Part shown: piece after piece, positions 28,095-36,843 of the stretch
Numbering within the stretch: the stretch's first letter is position 1
Layout: every line of letters starts with the position of its first letter
Notes under the pieces: model-generated
What the model was told of the DNA's origin: nothing
Seen by the model: only the letters and a program-made list of their open reading frames with translations
Database searches by the model: none
Program-made: the position numbers and the translations under genes
NCBI RefSeq assembly: GCF_002024165.1
Contig: NZ_MWQN01000002.1
Span: 806,001 to 870,000 of the forward strand
Length of the DNA: 64,000 nucleotides
DNA from: Embleya scabrispora
Lineage (GTDB): Bacteria > Actinomycetota > Actinomycetes > Streptomycetales > Streptomycetaceae
Direction: 5' to 3'

Positions 28095-28117
28095 CGGCCC
28101 GCCCGAAGGGTGGGCCG
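28095..28117 (-). terminator. Short hairpin between ramC and ramS
   Basis: A 10-bp stem with one G-T pair (28095-28104 with 28108-28117) and a 3-nt loop lies in the 97-bp gap between the synthetase and precursor genes. It may be a weak terminator or an mRNA stabiliser at the ramS 5' end. Confidence 0.5.
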
Positions 28118-28152
28118 GTTCTGCCTCGGTCCGCGAATGAACGGGACCGGCT

Positions 28153-30857
28153 TCAGGGCCGCCGAGGCGGCGGGAGGAAGGGCAGGTGCACGGGATGGTC
28201 GTGCAGGGAGCTGCCCAGTGCGAGCAGGCAACCGGCGGTGCCGGTGCCCAGGTCCATGGAGAGCCGCATCATCTGGTCTCCGGCGAAAGCGAGTTCGCCC
28301 CGGTAGGGAATCGCGCCCCAGGACAGCGTGTCGGTCAGCCGGCGCAGGTCGGCGGCACGTGTGTCGGGTTCGTCGGCGGGGGTGCGGCTCAGGTGCAGGA
28401 TCATCCCCGCGGTGCCCCGGAACAGGCCGGGGTGGGCGTAGAACCGGGCCCGGGCGGCACGGGCGATCTCCAGCCGGGCGGCGGCGAATTGCTCGTCGGG
28501 CCGGTGCGCGAGGTAGTCGTCGAGGACCATGGCGATGCCGACACTGCCGGCGCCGACGTAGGGCATCGTACGGCGGCCCTCGCTCACGTGCAGGGCGCCG
28601 CCGATGGCGACCACACAGCGGGCCAGGTCGCTGCGCAGCGCGTCCGCGGCGGCATCCAACAGGCCCGGGTCACGCAGCCGTTCGTACAGGCGCAGGAAGA
28701 GGAGGGCGCCGCCGGTGGCGCCGTACAGGAGGCCGGCTCGGGTCGACGGGGGACCGGTGCGGATGCGGTCGGCGACCTGCTCGGCCCAGGCCAACGTCCG
28801 GTCGTGCAGGGCGTTCTCGCCGGTGGTACGGGCGAGGTCGTCCAGCGCGAGGCCGAGCCCGGCCAGTCCGCTGTGCAGGTCCACGCCGAGGCCGTGCCGG
28901 TTCTGACCGAGGATCAGGTCGACCAGGTCCAGGGCGCGGTCGCGGTGTCCCAGGCGCTCCATCACCCACGCCACGCCGGACAGGCCGTCGTAGAAGCCGG
29001 GCGGGTTGCCGGCGGGCGGGTTCTTGGTCGCGCGCAACAGCCATTCCTCGCCCGCCGGGTGGCGTTCGGCGCCGGTCTCGGCCAGCGCGTACAGCACGCC
29101 GGCGGCCCCGGAGCCGAGGCACGCGCCGCCGCCCGGGACGGCGAACTGGGCGATGTCGCCTGGGTAGCAGCGGTCCTCGCGGTCGGGGTGGCGGACAGGG
29201 TGATCGCCCGGGCCATCGAGTCGCGGCTGCGCGGCCAGTCGGTGAGGGATACGGGGAGGTAGCCGGCGGAAGGGTCGGCGGAAGGGGCGGCGGTGGGCGG
29301 GTGCGAACGGCGCGACTGGGCGGACCGGTTCGGCTCGGGGCTCGGGGCGTTGGCGCGGGCGTGTTCGGGCTTGGGGACGTCGGCCCGGGCGTGCTCGGGG
29401 GGCGTACCGGATTCGTGCTCGGGCGCCGGGTCGTACCCGCGCAGGATCTCCTCGACCGCCGGGTCCAGCCAGCCGGCCGGGATCGGGAACTCCGCGAGCG
29501 CGACGCGGGCCAGGTGCCGGGCCTTGTTCCGGTCCACCACGAACAGGCTGGTGAGCGGCAGGAACAGGGCGATCCGCAGGCAGGCGAGCGCGTAGCGGTC
29601 GATGTCGAAGCCGCGCCGGTCGGCGGGTGCCACGAAGCCGGGGCTGGCGACCACCTGACGTCGCGTGTCGTCGTCGATCGCGGCGGCCTCGAAGTCGAGG
29701 AGCGTCACCGACTGTTCGTCCTCGGGGATCATGATGTTGAACAGGTGCAGGTCGTTGAAGACCACGCCCCGCGCGTGGATCGCCTCGACGGCGTCGGCCA
29801 CGAGGCCGTAGATCCGCATGGCCCACACGGTGTAGTCGGCCAGGGACTCCGGTGTGGGGTCCGTCTCGATCAGCGGGTGGCGGAGCGCGAAGAGGGTGTT
29901 CAGCGGGCGGCCCTCGACGAACTCCAGGACCAGGAAACGGTGATCACCGAGGGTGAACCAGTCGCGCACCTCGGGCGTGCAGGCCAGTCCGCTCAACCGG
30001 CGCAGCGCGTCGCGCTCGCGTTCGAGGCGGGTGACCGCGTCCGCGCCGTCGGCGCCCAGTCCGGCGTGCGGGCGGGCCTCCTTGAGCACGACCTGCTCGT
30101 CGGTGCGCGGATCCCGACCCAGGTAGACCCCGCCGCCGTTGGAGAAGTGCAGCGCGCGCTCGATCCGGTACGGGAGTTCGCCGACCGTGGTCGCGGTGCG
30201 GGCGGCCAGATGGGGTTCCAGGAACGCGGGCAGGTCCAGCCACGGCGGTACCTGGAACGTGGGTTCGCGCCGATCCGGGACGAGCGTGCCGGTGTCGTCC
30301 TCGATCGCCGGACACAACTCGCCGCGCGCGTCATGGCAGTTGCGCTCGGTGAAGCTGCCGTAGCGCAGGAACACCGGCCCCTCGCCCCAGCGCAGGTCGC
30401 TCAGGATGTACGGCCCCGGCTCACCGGCCAGCAGGGCGGACAGCTCCTCCGCGACCACCCGACACTGCTCGTCGTCGGCGGGGTAGACGGTGACGAACTT
30501 GCCGCTGGCGGCGCGGTCGGCGTACTTGCCGTTGCGGTTGTGCAGCAGATACGGGCTCGGCATGCACTTGAACGCGATGCCGCGCGGGACGCAGTAGTCC
30601 CAGACGACGGTCAACACCCGCTCGGCGTTGGCGTGTACGGCGGAGACGTGGATCTTCCAGCCCTGCTCCGGCAGTTCGCACGGCTCGGGCCGGAACGCGA
30701 GCCAGTCACCGGAGGTGTTGCGCAGCCAGCCTTCGGGGAGTTCGCGACTCAGCGTGGCGTAGTGCGTGGCCAGGTCGGCGTCGTCCGCGCGGAGTCGATA
30801 CGGCGCGTCGTAGAACAGCCGATCGGCGTCGCAGAAGACCGCGTATCCCTGATTCAT
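28153..30857 (-). pseudogene. ramC: RamC-like class III lanthipeptide synthetase with one-base frameshift
   Basis: The gene encodes a lyase-kinase-cyclase of 901 residues if one base is restored. In the first frame are the lyase-like N-domain (1-220) and the Ser/Thr kinase (220-510: GVYLGRD, QVVLKEARPHAG, GVVFNDLHLFNIMI, LLDFEAAAI). This frame runs to SATP near residue 556. The next family-typical residues (DREDRCYPGDIAQF) and the cyclase (GAAGVLYALAETGA to the C-terminus) are in the next frame. The shift falls at about 29184-29188 in a CCCCG run and fits one lost base. Read as given, translation ends at 28962 with a scrambled tail and no cyclase. The cyclase lacks zinc ligands, as usual for class III. 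GGGAG precedes ATG 30857. A sequencing error is as likely as true loss. Confidence 0.85.
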
Positions 30858-30924
30858 CGCACTCCCATTCCGGAAGACCTGGTGCCAACCGGAACACTGC
30901 CGGCCTCCCGAGATCGCCGAAAGT

Positions 30925-30943
30925 CGCATTCGTCATCAATGCG
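30925..30943. promoter_or_regulatory. Inverted repeat upstream of ramC
   Basis: CGCATT (30925-30930) and AATGCG (30938-30943) flank a 7-bp spacer 68-86 bases before the ramC start, in a locally AT-richer stretch. It is a candidate binding site for the pathway regulator. The match to any known RamR site was not established. Confidence 0.4.
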
Positions 30944-31174
30944 GAGTGAGGAATTCATGGCCGAGGGTGTGATGAACTCACAGACAAAACGGGCGAGTCG
31001 CTGGCCGAGTGGGGGTGATGTGCAAGCGGCTGGGCGAGGCCGGGCAAGCACCCCCGGGGCTGCTACCGGCGAGTAGGCGCCCGGGAGGGGGATGCCGTGA
31101 CGCGGTGAGGGAGGGGCCGCGAGGGCGATGGTGCCGCGGTGCGGGTGTCGGCGGCGGCGGTTGCGTCTCGCTCG

Positions 31175-31560
31175 GGTGGCGCCGGTGCGGGGCCGGTCGC
31201 AGTCGCCGGGTGGGTGCGGCGGCGCCGGCGTTTGGGGCTGCGTGGCCTGGGGTGCGTGGTGAGACGCGCGCTTTGCTTGGCAGATAGCCGGGCGGCAGCG
31301 CGGGACGGCGGGCCGGCGATGCGGTTGGGCCCGCCGGGGGGCTTTCCCGAGTGGGTCGGGCGTCCCGGCGGGGGTTGCGCCTTGGTCGGGTGGTGCCTGT
31401 GCCGGGACCGGTGCCGGTGTGGTGCCGGTGCGGGGCCGGTCGGAGTTGTCGGGTGGGTGCGGCGGCGCCGGCGTTTGGGGCTCTGTGGCCTGGGGCGTGT
31501 GGTGGGGCGTGGGCTTTGCTTGGCGGAAGGCCGGGCGGCGGCGGTGGTGTCTTGGCCGGG
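31175..31560. repeat. Diverged GC-rich repeat units (family of the 40- and 50-kb elements)
   Basis: Two direct copies of about 120 bp (31181-31302 and 31424-31545) share GCCGGTGCGGGGCCGGTCG, GGTGCGGCGGCGCCGGCGTT, a GGCTTTGCTTGGC-like stretch and more. Between them lies CTTTCCCGAGTGGGTCGGGC. These blocks also occur, in the same order, in the left arms of the elements at 40.2 and 50.0 kb. No core or inverted arm is present here. The stretch 31076-31610 holds no convincing gene. Confidence 0.7.
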
Positions 31561-31610
31561 GGCATTCGGGCGGCCCGTTCGCGGGGAACGGGCCGTGTGG
31601 GGTGGGGGGT

Positions 31611-32657
31611 TCAGTGGCCGGTGGGGGTGAATCTGACCGGGGTGCCCGGGGTTGCCTGGGCGGCGGCGGCCAGGTGGTCTTCGGGGACGACGCCGATCAC
31701 CGGGTAGCCGCCGGTGACCGGGTGGTCGGCCAGGAAGAGCACCGGGCGGCCGTCTGGGGGCACCTGTACCGCGCCCAGCACCATGCCCTCGCTGGGGAGT
31801 TCGTCGGTGCGTGCCCAGGTCAGGGCGGGGCCGTCGGTGCGGAGTCCGATGCGGTTGCTTGCCGAGGCCACGGTGTAGTGGGCGGCGCCGAGGGAGTTTC
31901 GGGCGGCGGCGGTGAACCAGTCCTGCCGGGGGCCGAGCACCAGGGGGAGCACCAGTTCGGTGGGCGGACCCGATCGGCGGTGGACGTCCGCGCCCGGCGG
32001 GGTGGGTCCGGTGGGCTCGCCCAGCGGGAGCAGGTCGCCATCGGCGAGTGGGGGCGGCCCGAGTCCGGACAGGAGGTCGGTGGATCGGCTGCCCAGGACC
32101 GGTTCGACCGCCACGCCGCCGGCGAGTGCCACGTAGGTGCGCAGGCCGGCGGTGGCCGGGCCGATCTCGAGGACGGCGCCGGCCGGTACGCGGATCGCCG
32201 CCCCCCAGGCGACGGGGCGACCGGCGACGCGGACCGGGCAGGGTGCACCGACCACCGCGGCCACGGTGGTTCGGCGCACCCGCACGGCGGTGCCGGTCAG
32301 AGTGGTCTCCAGGGTTGCCGCCTCGGGGGGATTGCCGACCAGGCGATTGGCGAGGCGGTGGGCCGGCTGATCGAGTGCGCCCGAGCGGGGTACGCCCAGG
32401 TGGGCGAAGCCGATGCGGCCCAGGTCCTGGACGGTGGTGAGCGCGCCGGCCCGAATCACCTCGACCGTGCGCGATGCGTCACTCGCGTGGGTGACCCGAG
32501 ACCCCTCCGCCCCCGAATCGCGCCGCACCGCCTCACCCCGACCGGCCTCCCGCCGGCGATCCTCGCCCCGCTCCGCCTTGACCCGACCCGGCTCGCTCCG
32601 CTCCGCCCGAACCCGCCTGGCCTCGGCTCCGCCCACGCCGCCGCGTCCCGCGCTCAC
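31611..32657 (-). CDS. pxpC: 5-oxoprolinase subunit C (biotin-dependent carboxyltransferase-like)
   Basis: A 348-residue subunit of the ATP-dependent PxpABC 5-oxoprolinase, related to the KipA/urea-amidolyase C region (GALTTVQDLGRIGFAHLGVPRSGALD, NPPEAATLE, LGPRQDWF, SNRIGLRTDG, LFLADHPVTGGYPVIG). GTG 32657 overlaps the pxpB stop (GTGA). This start gives an N-terminal tail of about 45 residues rich in Arg, Glu and Gly with no counterpart in the family, because no later start codon comes before the conserved VEVIRAG. It works with PxpA and PxpB to open 5-oxoproline to glutamate. Confidence 0.88.
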   Translation of the reverse strand: MSAGRGGVGGAEARRVRAERSEPGRVKAERGEDRRREAGRGEAVRRDSGAEGSRVTHASDASRTVEVIRAGALTTVQDLGRIGFAHLGVPRSGALDQPAHRLANRLVGNPPEAATLETTLTGTAVRVRRTTVAAVVGAPCPVRVAGRPVAWGAAIRVPAGAVLEIGPATAGLRTYVALAGGVAVEPVLGSRSTDLLSGLGPPPLADGDLLPLGEPTGPTPPGADVHRRSGPPTELVLPLVLGPRQDWFTAAARNSLGAAHYTVASASNRIGLRTDGPALTWARTDELPSEGMVLGAVQVPPDGRPVLFLADHPVTGGYPVIGVVPEDHLAAAAQATPGTPVRFTPTGH

Positions 32658-33271
32658 GGCCCCACCGCCACGAAGCGGACCCGGACCCCGGGAGCGAACA
32701 GGGCGGCCGGTTCGCGGTCGGCGTCCCACAGGACCGCGTCGGTGCTGCCGACCAGTTGCCAGCCGCCGGGCGACGAGCGCGGATACACACCCGCGTACTC
32801 GCCGGCGAACCCCACCGAGCCGACCGGGACCGCGGTGCGCGGGGTGGCCCGGCGAGCCAGGTGATATCGCTCGGGCAGGCCGGTCAGATAGCCGAAACCG
32901 GGCGCGAAGCCGCAGAACGCCACCCGGAAAGTGATCGCTCCGACGATCTCGGGGACACGCTCGACCGGCTCCCGCCACAGTTCGGCGATCTCGGCCAGGT
33001 CGGGCCCGTCGTAGCGGACCGCGATCTCGATGTGTTCGCCCGCCTCCGGCGACAGCGGCGGGATGCGCCAGCCCGTGACGTCCGCGGCCAGCGCGGCGGG
33101 GTCGGCGAGCCCGTCGAGCAGGACGGTGCGGGCCGCCGGGACGATCTCCCGGACGGCCGGCAGCGTACCCGCCGCCCGCCGGCGCAGCAGTTCGGCGTGC
33201 AGCGCCTCGGCCCGGTCGGCCGTGTCCACCTCCAGGAGCAGTGCGTGTCGGCCCACCGGCAAGGTCCTCAC
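32654..33271 (-). CDS. pxpB: 5-oxoprolinase subunit B (KipI/allophanate hydrolase subunit 1 family)
   Basis: A 205-residue PxpB/KipI family protein (VRYDGPDLAEIAE, FCGFAPGFGYLTGLP, VPVGSVGFAGEYAGVYPRSSPGGW). With PxpC it forms the ATP-using kinase-like part of the oxoprolinase. The GTG start at 33271 overlaps the pxpA stop, and its own stop overlaps the pxpC start, so the three subunits are translationally coupled. Length is normal. Confidence 0.9.
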   Translation of the reverse strand: MRTLPVGRHALLLEVDTADRAEALHAELLRRRAAGTLPAVREIVPAARTVLLDGLADPAALAADVTGWRIPPLSPEAGEHIEIAVRYDGPDLAEIAELWREPVERVPEIVGAITFRVAFCGFAPGFGYLTGLPERYHLARRATPRTAVPVGSVGFAGEYAGVYPRSSPGGWQLVGSTDAVLWDADREPAALFAPGVRVRFVAVGP

Positions 33272-34143
33272 GCGAACGGCTCCAGGGACACATCGGCGGC
33301 CAGCAGCGCGCGGCGAACCCGCAGCGCCAACTCGGCCGCGCCCGGGGTGTCGCCGTGCAGGCACAGCGACCGGGCCGAGACGGCGACCCGCTCTCCAGTG
33401 ATGGCGACGACGGCGCCCTCACGCGCCATCGTCAACGAGCGGGACACGACCCGGTCGCCGTCGTGAACGACGGCACCGGGCTCCGCGCGCGGCACCAGGG
33501 TGCCCCGCGCGGTGTATGCGCGATCCGCGAACGCCTCGGGTACACAAGGAAGTTCGGCGGATTCGGCGGCTTCGAGCAGGCGCGAGCCCGGCAGTCCCAG
33601 GACCGGCAAAGCGCCGCCGGCCAGGAGGACGCCGGCCACCACCGCGCCGGCTTGGTCGGCATCCCACACGGTGCGGTTGTACAGCGCGCCGTGCGGCTTG
33701 ACATAGGACACGCGCGAACCGGCGGCGCGCGCGAAGACCTCCAACGCGCCGATCTGGTACGCGACTTCGGCGGCCAGTTCGGCGGCCGGCACGTCCATCG
33801 CCCGGCGCCCGAAGCCGGCCAGGTCGCGGTAGGAGACCTGCGCGCCGATCCGCACGCCGCGCTCGGCGGCCAGCTCGCACACCCGGCGCATGGTGACCGG
33901 ATCCCCGGCGTGGAAGCCGCATGCGACGTTGGCGCTGGTGACCACCGAGAGCAGCGCCGCGTCGTCGGTGAGCTGCCACCGCCCGAAGCCCTCACCGAGA
34001 TCGGCGTTGAGGTCGATCACGACGGAGTCCGAGCCCGAGTTGGAGCCCGAGTTGGAGCCCGAGCGGGAGCCCGAGTCCGAGCCCGAGTTGGAGCTCGAAT
34101 CCGAGCCCTCGCCCGTCGCGGCCACATCGGCGTTCACGTTCAT
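33268..34143 (-). CDS. pxpA: 5-oxoprolinase subunit A (LamB/YcsF family)
   Basis: A 291-residue PxpA protein that catalyses ring opening of 5-oxoproline with PxpBC. The family part begins at about residue 42 (VIDLNADLGEGFGRW) and shows SANVACGFHAGDP, VKPHGALYN and LCLHGDTPGA. Ahead of it is an abnormal 40-residue Ser/Gly/Asp/Asn tail encoded by a short tandem repeat. ATG 34143 overlaps the stop of the GntR gene (ATGA), which supports this start, although family members usually start at the conserved domain. First of the three pxp genes. Confidence 0.9.
   Translation of the reverse strand: MNVNADVAATGEGSDSSSNSGSDSGSRSGSNSGSNSGSDSVVIDLNADLGEGFGRWQLTDDAALLSVVTSANVACGFHAGDPVTMRRVCELAAERGVRIGAQVSYRDLAGFGRRAMDVPAAELAAEVAYQIGALEVFARAAGSRVSYVKPHGALYNRTVWDADQAGAVVAGVLLAGGALPVLGLPGSRLLEAAESAELPCVPEAFADRAYTARGTLVPRAEPGAVVHDGDRVVSRSLTMAREGAVVAITGERVAVSARSLCLHGDTPGAAELALRVRRALLAADVSLEPFA
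34025..34106. repeat. Short tandem repeat within pxpA 5' end
   Basis: Units of 6-12 bp of the form GAGCCCGAGTTG are repeated with variation over about 80 bp and encode an SGSNSGSDS-type tail on the minus strand. Copy number of such tracts often varies between strains. Confidence 0.75.
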
Positions 34144-34862
34144 GCGCCGTCCATTCGCATCGCGGCGCAGATCATCTCGCACGCGTCGTCGAGATACCGG
34201 TCCAGAACCACCCTCGCGCCGTCGAAGTCGCCGCCCGCGAGCAGGTCCACGATCTCCCGGTTGCGCCGCAGAAACGGTTCGTGCAGCGCTCTGGCCGAGG
34301 GCATGGCCAGGAAGGCCAGGCGCAGTTCGGCGATCAGGCGGGTCATGTACTCGTCGAGCCGCGGACTGCCCGCGAGCGCCACCAGGGCCCGGTGGAAACG
34401 CAGGTCGGCGGTGCCCACCTCGGCCCAGTCGCCCACCTCGGCCGCCGCCTCGCCGCCCGCGACCGCGGCGTGCAGGGCCGCGATCCGCTCCGGCGCCGCC
34501 GTACAGACCGCCCGCAGGCCGGTGCCCTCGAGGGCGCGCCGGACGGCGTAGATGTCGGTCACGTCGTCGGGGTCGAGCATCCGGACGAAGACGCCCCGAT
34601 TCATCTCGTGCACCACCAGGCGATTGTCGACCAGCGTGCGGAACGCCTCGCGCAGCGTGTTGCGGGAGACGCCGAGGGCGGCGCCCAGGGCCTGTTCGGA
34701 GAGTCGGGTGCCGGGTGGCAGGGCGCCCTCGGCGATCCGATCCCGCAACACCTCCGCGACGCGCTGCGCGGTGCCGGCGCGACCGAGGAGGTCGCGGTCG
34801 GCGGCCAGACGGCTGAGTGTATCGTCGCCGGAAGTCCGGGCAAGGTCGACATCTTGGGTCAT
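34140..34862 (-). CDS. GntR/FadR-family regulator of the 5-oxoproline cluster
   Basis: A 240-residue regulator with a winged helix (about 30-95: LSEQALGAALGVSRNTLREAFRTL) and an all-helical FCD ligand domain (about 105-225). It overlaps pxpA by 4 bases and is divergent from the transporter genes. Two palindromes lie in the intergenic region between its start and the transporter. It probably senses 5-oxoproline or a related acid and controls both arms of the cluster. Confidence 0.85.
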   Translation of the reverse strand: MTQDVDLARTSGDDTLSRLAADRDLLGRAGTAQRVAEVLRDRIAEGALPPGTRLSEQALGAALGVSRNTLREAFRTLVDNRLVVHEMNRGVFVRMLDPDDVTDIYAVRRALEGTGLRAVCTAAPERIAALHAAVAGGEAAAEVGDWAEVGTADLRFHRALVALAGSPRLDEYMTRLIAELRLAFLAMPSARALHEPFLRRNREIVDLLAGGDFDGARVVLDRYLDDACEMICAAMRMDGA

Positions 34863-34926
34863 ACGGTGGAGTCCCCCAGAGTGCGACGAGCGGTGCGGGA
34901 GGAGTACACCAATTTCCCGCGCCGTT

Positions 34927-34955
34927 CACAAGGTCTTGTGGGATTGTTCAACAAT
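34927..34955. promoter_or_regulatory. Two palindromes, candidate GntR operators
   Basis: CACAAGGTCTTGTG (34927-34940) and ATTGTTCAACAAT (34943-34955) are both perfect dyads, 2 bp apart, in the divergent region between the GntR regulator and the DUF969 transporter gene. The TTGTnnnACAA-like core fits FadR-subfamily operators. Confidence 0.65.
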
Positions 34956-35019
34956 AGCCTAGCCTCCTCGGCACCTCCTCGTCCCCCTGTTCGAGGACCC
35001 GAGCGTGGAAGGCTGCGCA

Positions 35020-35763
35020 ATGATTGTGCTCCTCGGCGTCCTACTGGTGATCGTAGGGTTCGCCACCCGACGCAACCCCCTGTTGGTGGTCGGTGTCTCC
35101 GGTGTGGCCACCGGCCTGCTGGGCGACCTGTCGCCGCGTGAAGTGCTGGCCGCCTTCGGCAACGGCTTCGCGTCCAGTCGCGGCGTGACGATCTTCGCGA
35201 TCACCCTGCCCGTCATCGGGCTCCTGGAACGCAACGGCCTCCAGGAACAGGCCCGTACGCTGATCGCGCGCTTCGGCAAGCTGACCACCGGCCGCTTCCT
35301 GGTGCTGTACCTGGGACTGCGCCAAATCACCGCCGCCGTGGGCCTGGTCAGCCTGGGCGGCCCGGCCCAGACGGTGCGCCCGCTCGTGGTGCCCATGGCC
35401 GAGGGCGCCGCCGAGCGCAGCCACGGCCCGCTGCCCGAGAAGACGCGCGAGAAGATCCGCTCGCACTCGGCGGGCGCGGACAACGTCGGCCTGTTCTTCG
35501 GTGAGGACTGCTTCCTGGCGGTCGGCTCCATCCTGCTGATCACGGGCTTCGTGAACACCACGTACCACCAGCACATCGAGCCGCTGCACGTGGCGCTGTG
35601 GGCGATCCCCACCGCCGTCTTCGCGTTCCTCATCCACGGCGCCCGACTGCTGCGCCTGGACCGCACGTTGGCCCGCGACTTCGCCGCGGCGCCGGCCGGT
35701 GCGGGGGCCGTCCCCGCCATGGCGTCCGCCGTCGACTCCGCCGCCGAGGAGAAGCTCAAGTGA
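35020..35763 (+). CDS. 5-oxoproline transporter subunit, DUF969 family
   Basis: A 247-residue membrane protein of the DUF969 family with about five or six helices and conserved stretches RRNPLLVVGVSG, FASSRGVTIF, GLRQITAAVGLVSLGGPAQTVRP and HSAGADNVGLFFGEDCF. DUF969/DUF979 pairs are annotated as 5-oxoproline transporters where they sit beside pxp or pcp genes. The ATG at 35020 is preceded by GGAAGG. The next gene starts on the overlapping GTGA. Confidence 0.85.
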   Translation: MIVLLGVLLVIVGFATRRNPLLVVGVSGVATGLLGDLSPREVLAAFGNGFASSRGVTIFAITLPVIGLLERNGLQEQARTLIARFGKLTTGRFLVLYLGLRQITAAVGLVSLGGPAQTVRPLVVPMAEGAAERSHGPLPEKTREKIRSHSAGADNVGLFFGEDCFLAVGSILLITGFVNTTYHQHIEPLHVALWAIPTAVFAFLIHGARLLRLDRTLARDFAAAPAGAGAVPAMASAVDSAAEEKLK

Positions 35764-36728
35764 TCAAGGTCGAATGGTTCTTCTGGCTGGTAGGCGCCGT
35801 CTTCCTGGTGATGGCCGCGCAGATGTTGGTGGATCGCAGCAATCCCAAGCGCTTCGGCAGCGCCGCGTTCTGGGGCCTGCTCGGTGCGGGCTTCATCTAC
35901 AGCACCCGGGTCGTGGAGAAGACCTCCCCGGCCGAACCGCTGGGCGTGGCCGTGCTGGTGATGGTGTGTCTGGCCGGCTTCGGCTTCACCGGCAAGGGCA
36001 CCGTGCCCACCACCAGCCGTGAGCAGCGGGTCGCCATCGCGTCCCGGCTCGGCAGCCGCATCTTCATCCCGGCACTGACCATCCCGGTGGTGGCGATGGT
36101 GTGCGCGGTGTTCGTGAAGAAGTGGCACATCGGCACCGAACCGGTGCTGCAGAAGGGCAGCGAGACCATCCTCGGGCTCGGCGTCGGCGCGATCGTCGCG
36201 CTCGTGGTGGGCATGCTGGTGGTCCGGGAGAAGCGGATCAGCGTCCCCGTGCACGAGGGCCGGTCGATGCTGGAGGCGATGGGCTGGGCGCTGCTGCTGC
36301 CCCAACTGCTGGCCACACTCGGCTCGATCTTCCAGGTGTCGGGGGTGGGCAAGCAGGTCGGCGTGATCACCTCGAAGGTGCTGCCGGACGGCAAGATCTA
36401 CGTCGCGGTGATCGTGTACTGCCTGGGCATGTTCCTGTTCACCATGATCATGGGCAACGCCTTCGCGGCCTTCCCGGTGATGACCGCGGCGATCGGCTGG
36501 CCGGTGCTCGTGGTCGAGGGCGGCGGCGACCCGGCCGTGGTGCTCGCGCTCGGTATGCTCGCCGGCTTCTGCGGCACGCTGTGCACCCCCATGGCCGCCA
36601 ACTTCAACATCGTGCCCGCGGCGTTGCTCGGGCTGAAGGACCAATACGGGCCGATCAAGGCGCAGTTGCCGACGGCGGGTGCGCTGCTTGTGGTCAACAT
36701 CGGCATCATGTCGGCCTTCGCGTTCTGA
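35760..36728 (+). CDS. 5-oxoproline transporter subunit, DUF979 family
   Basis: A 322-residue membrane protein of the DUF979 family with eight to ten helices (RLGSRIFIPALTIPV, YVAVIVYCLGMFLFTMIMGNAFAAFPVMTAAIG, GFCGTLCTPMAANFNIVP in part). It is obligately paired with DUF969. The start GTG overlaps the preceding stop, so the two subunits are coupled. The pair would import 5-oxoproline for PxpABC. Confidence 0.86.
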   Translation: MIKVEWFFWLVGAVFLVMAAQMLVDRSNPKRFGSAAFWGLLGAGFIYSTRVVEKTSPAEPLGVAVLVMVCLAGFGFTGKGTVPTTSREQRVAIASRLGSRIFIPALTIPVVAMVCAVFVKKWHIGTEPVLQKGSETILGLGVGAIVALVVGMLVVREKRISVPVHEGRSMLEAMGWALLLPQLLATLGSIFQVSGVGKQVGVITSKVLPDGKIYVAVIVYCLGMFLFTMIMGNAFAAFPVMTAAIGWPVLVVEGGGDPAVVLALGMLAGFCGTLCTPMAANFNIVPAALLGLKDQYGPIKAQLPTAGALLVVNIGIMSAFAF

Positions 36729-36730
36729 TC

Positions 36731-36791
36731 TCGCGTTCCGGCTTCGCTTACGTCCTCGCGTTCCGGCTTCGCCTTCCGTCCTCGCGTTCCG
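36731..36791. repeat. 25-bp direct repeats before pcp
   Basis: TCGCGTTCCGGCTTCGC occurs at 36731-36747 and 36756-36772; a shorter copy starts at 36782. The repeats fill the gap between the transporter stop and the pcp ribosome site. No function recognised. Confidence 0.55.
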
Positions 36792-36843
36792 ATCGAGGGC
36801 TCCCGTTACTCGCTTTGCTCCGCCGCTCCAGGAGGCATCACCG

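Noticed and set aside
29170-29250. Programmed frameshift in ramC
   Set aside because: There is no known slippery heptamer or stimulatory element visible, and class III synthetases are made as single uninterrupted chains; a one-base error or mutation is simpler.
28086-31076. 996-residue plus-strand open frame across the lanthipeptide synthetase
   Set aside because: It is Arg/Gly-rich shadow sequence antisense to recognised kinase and cyclase domains.
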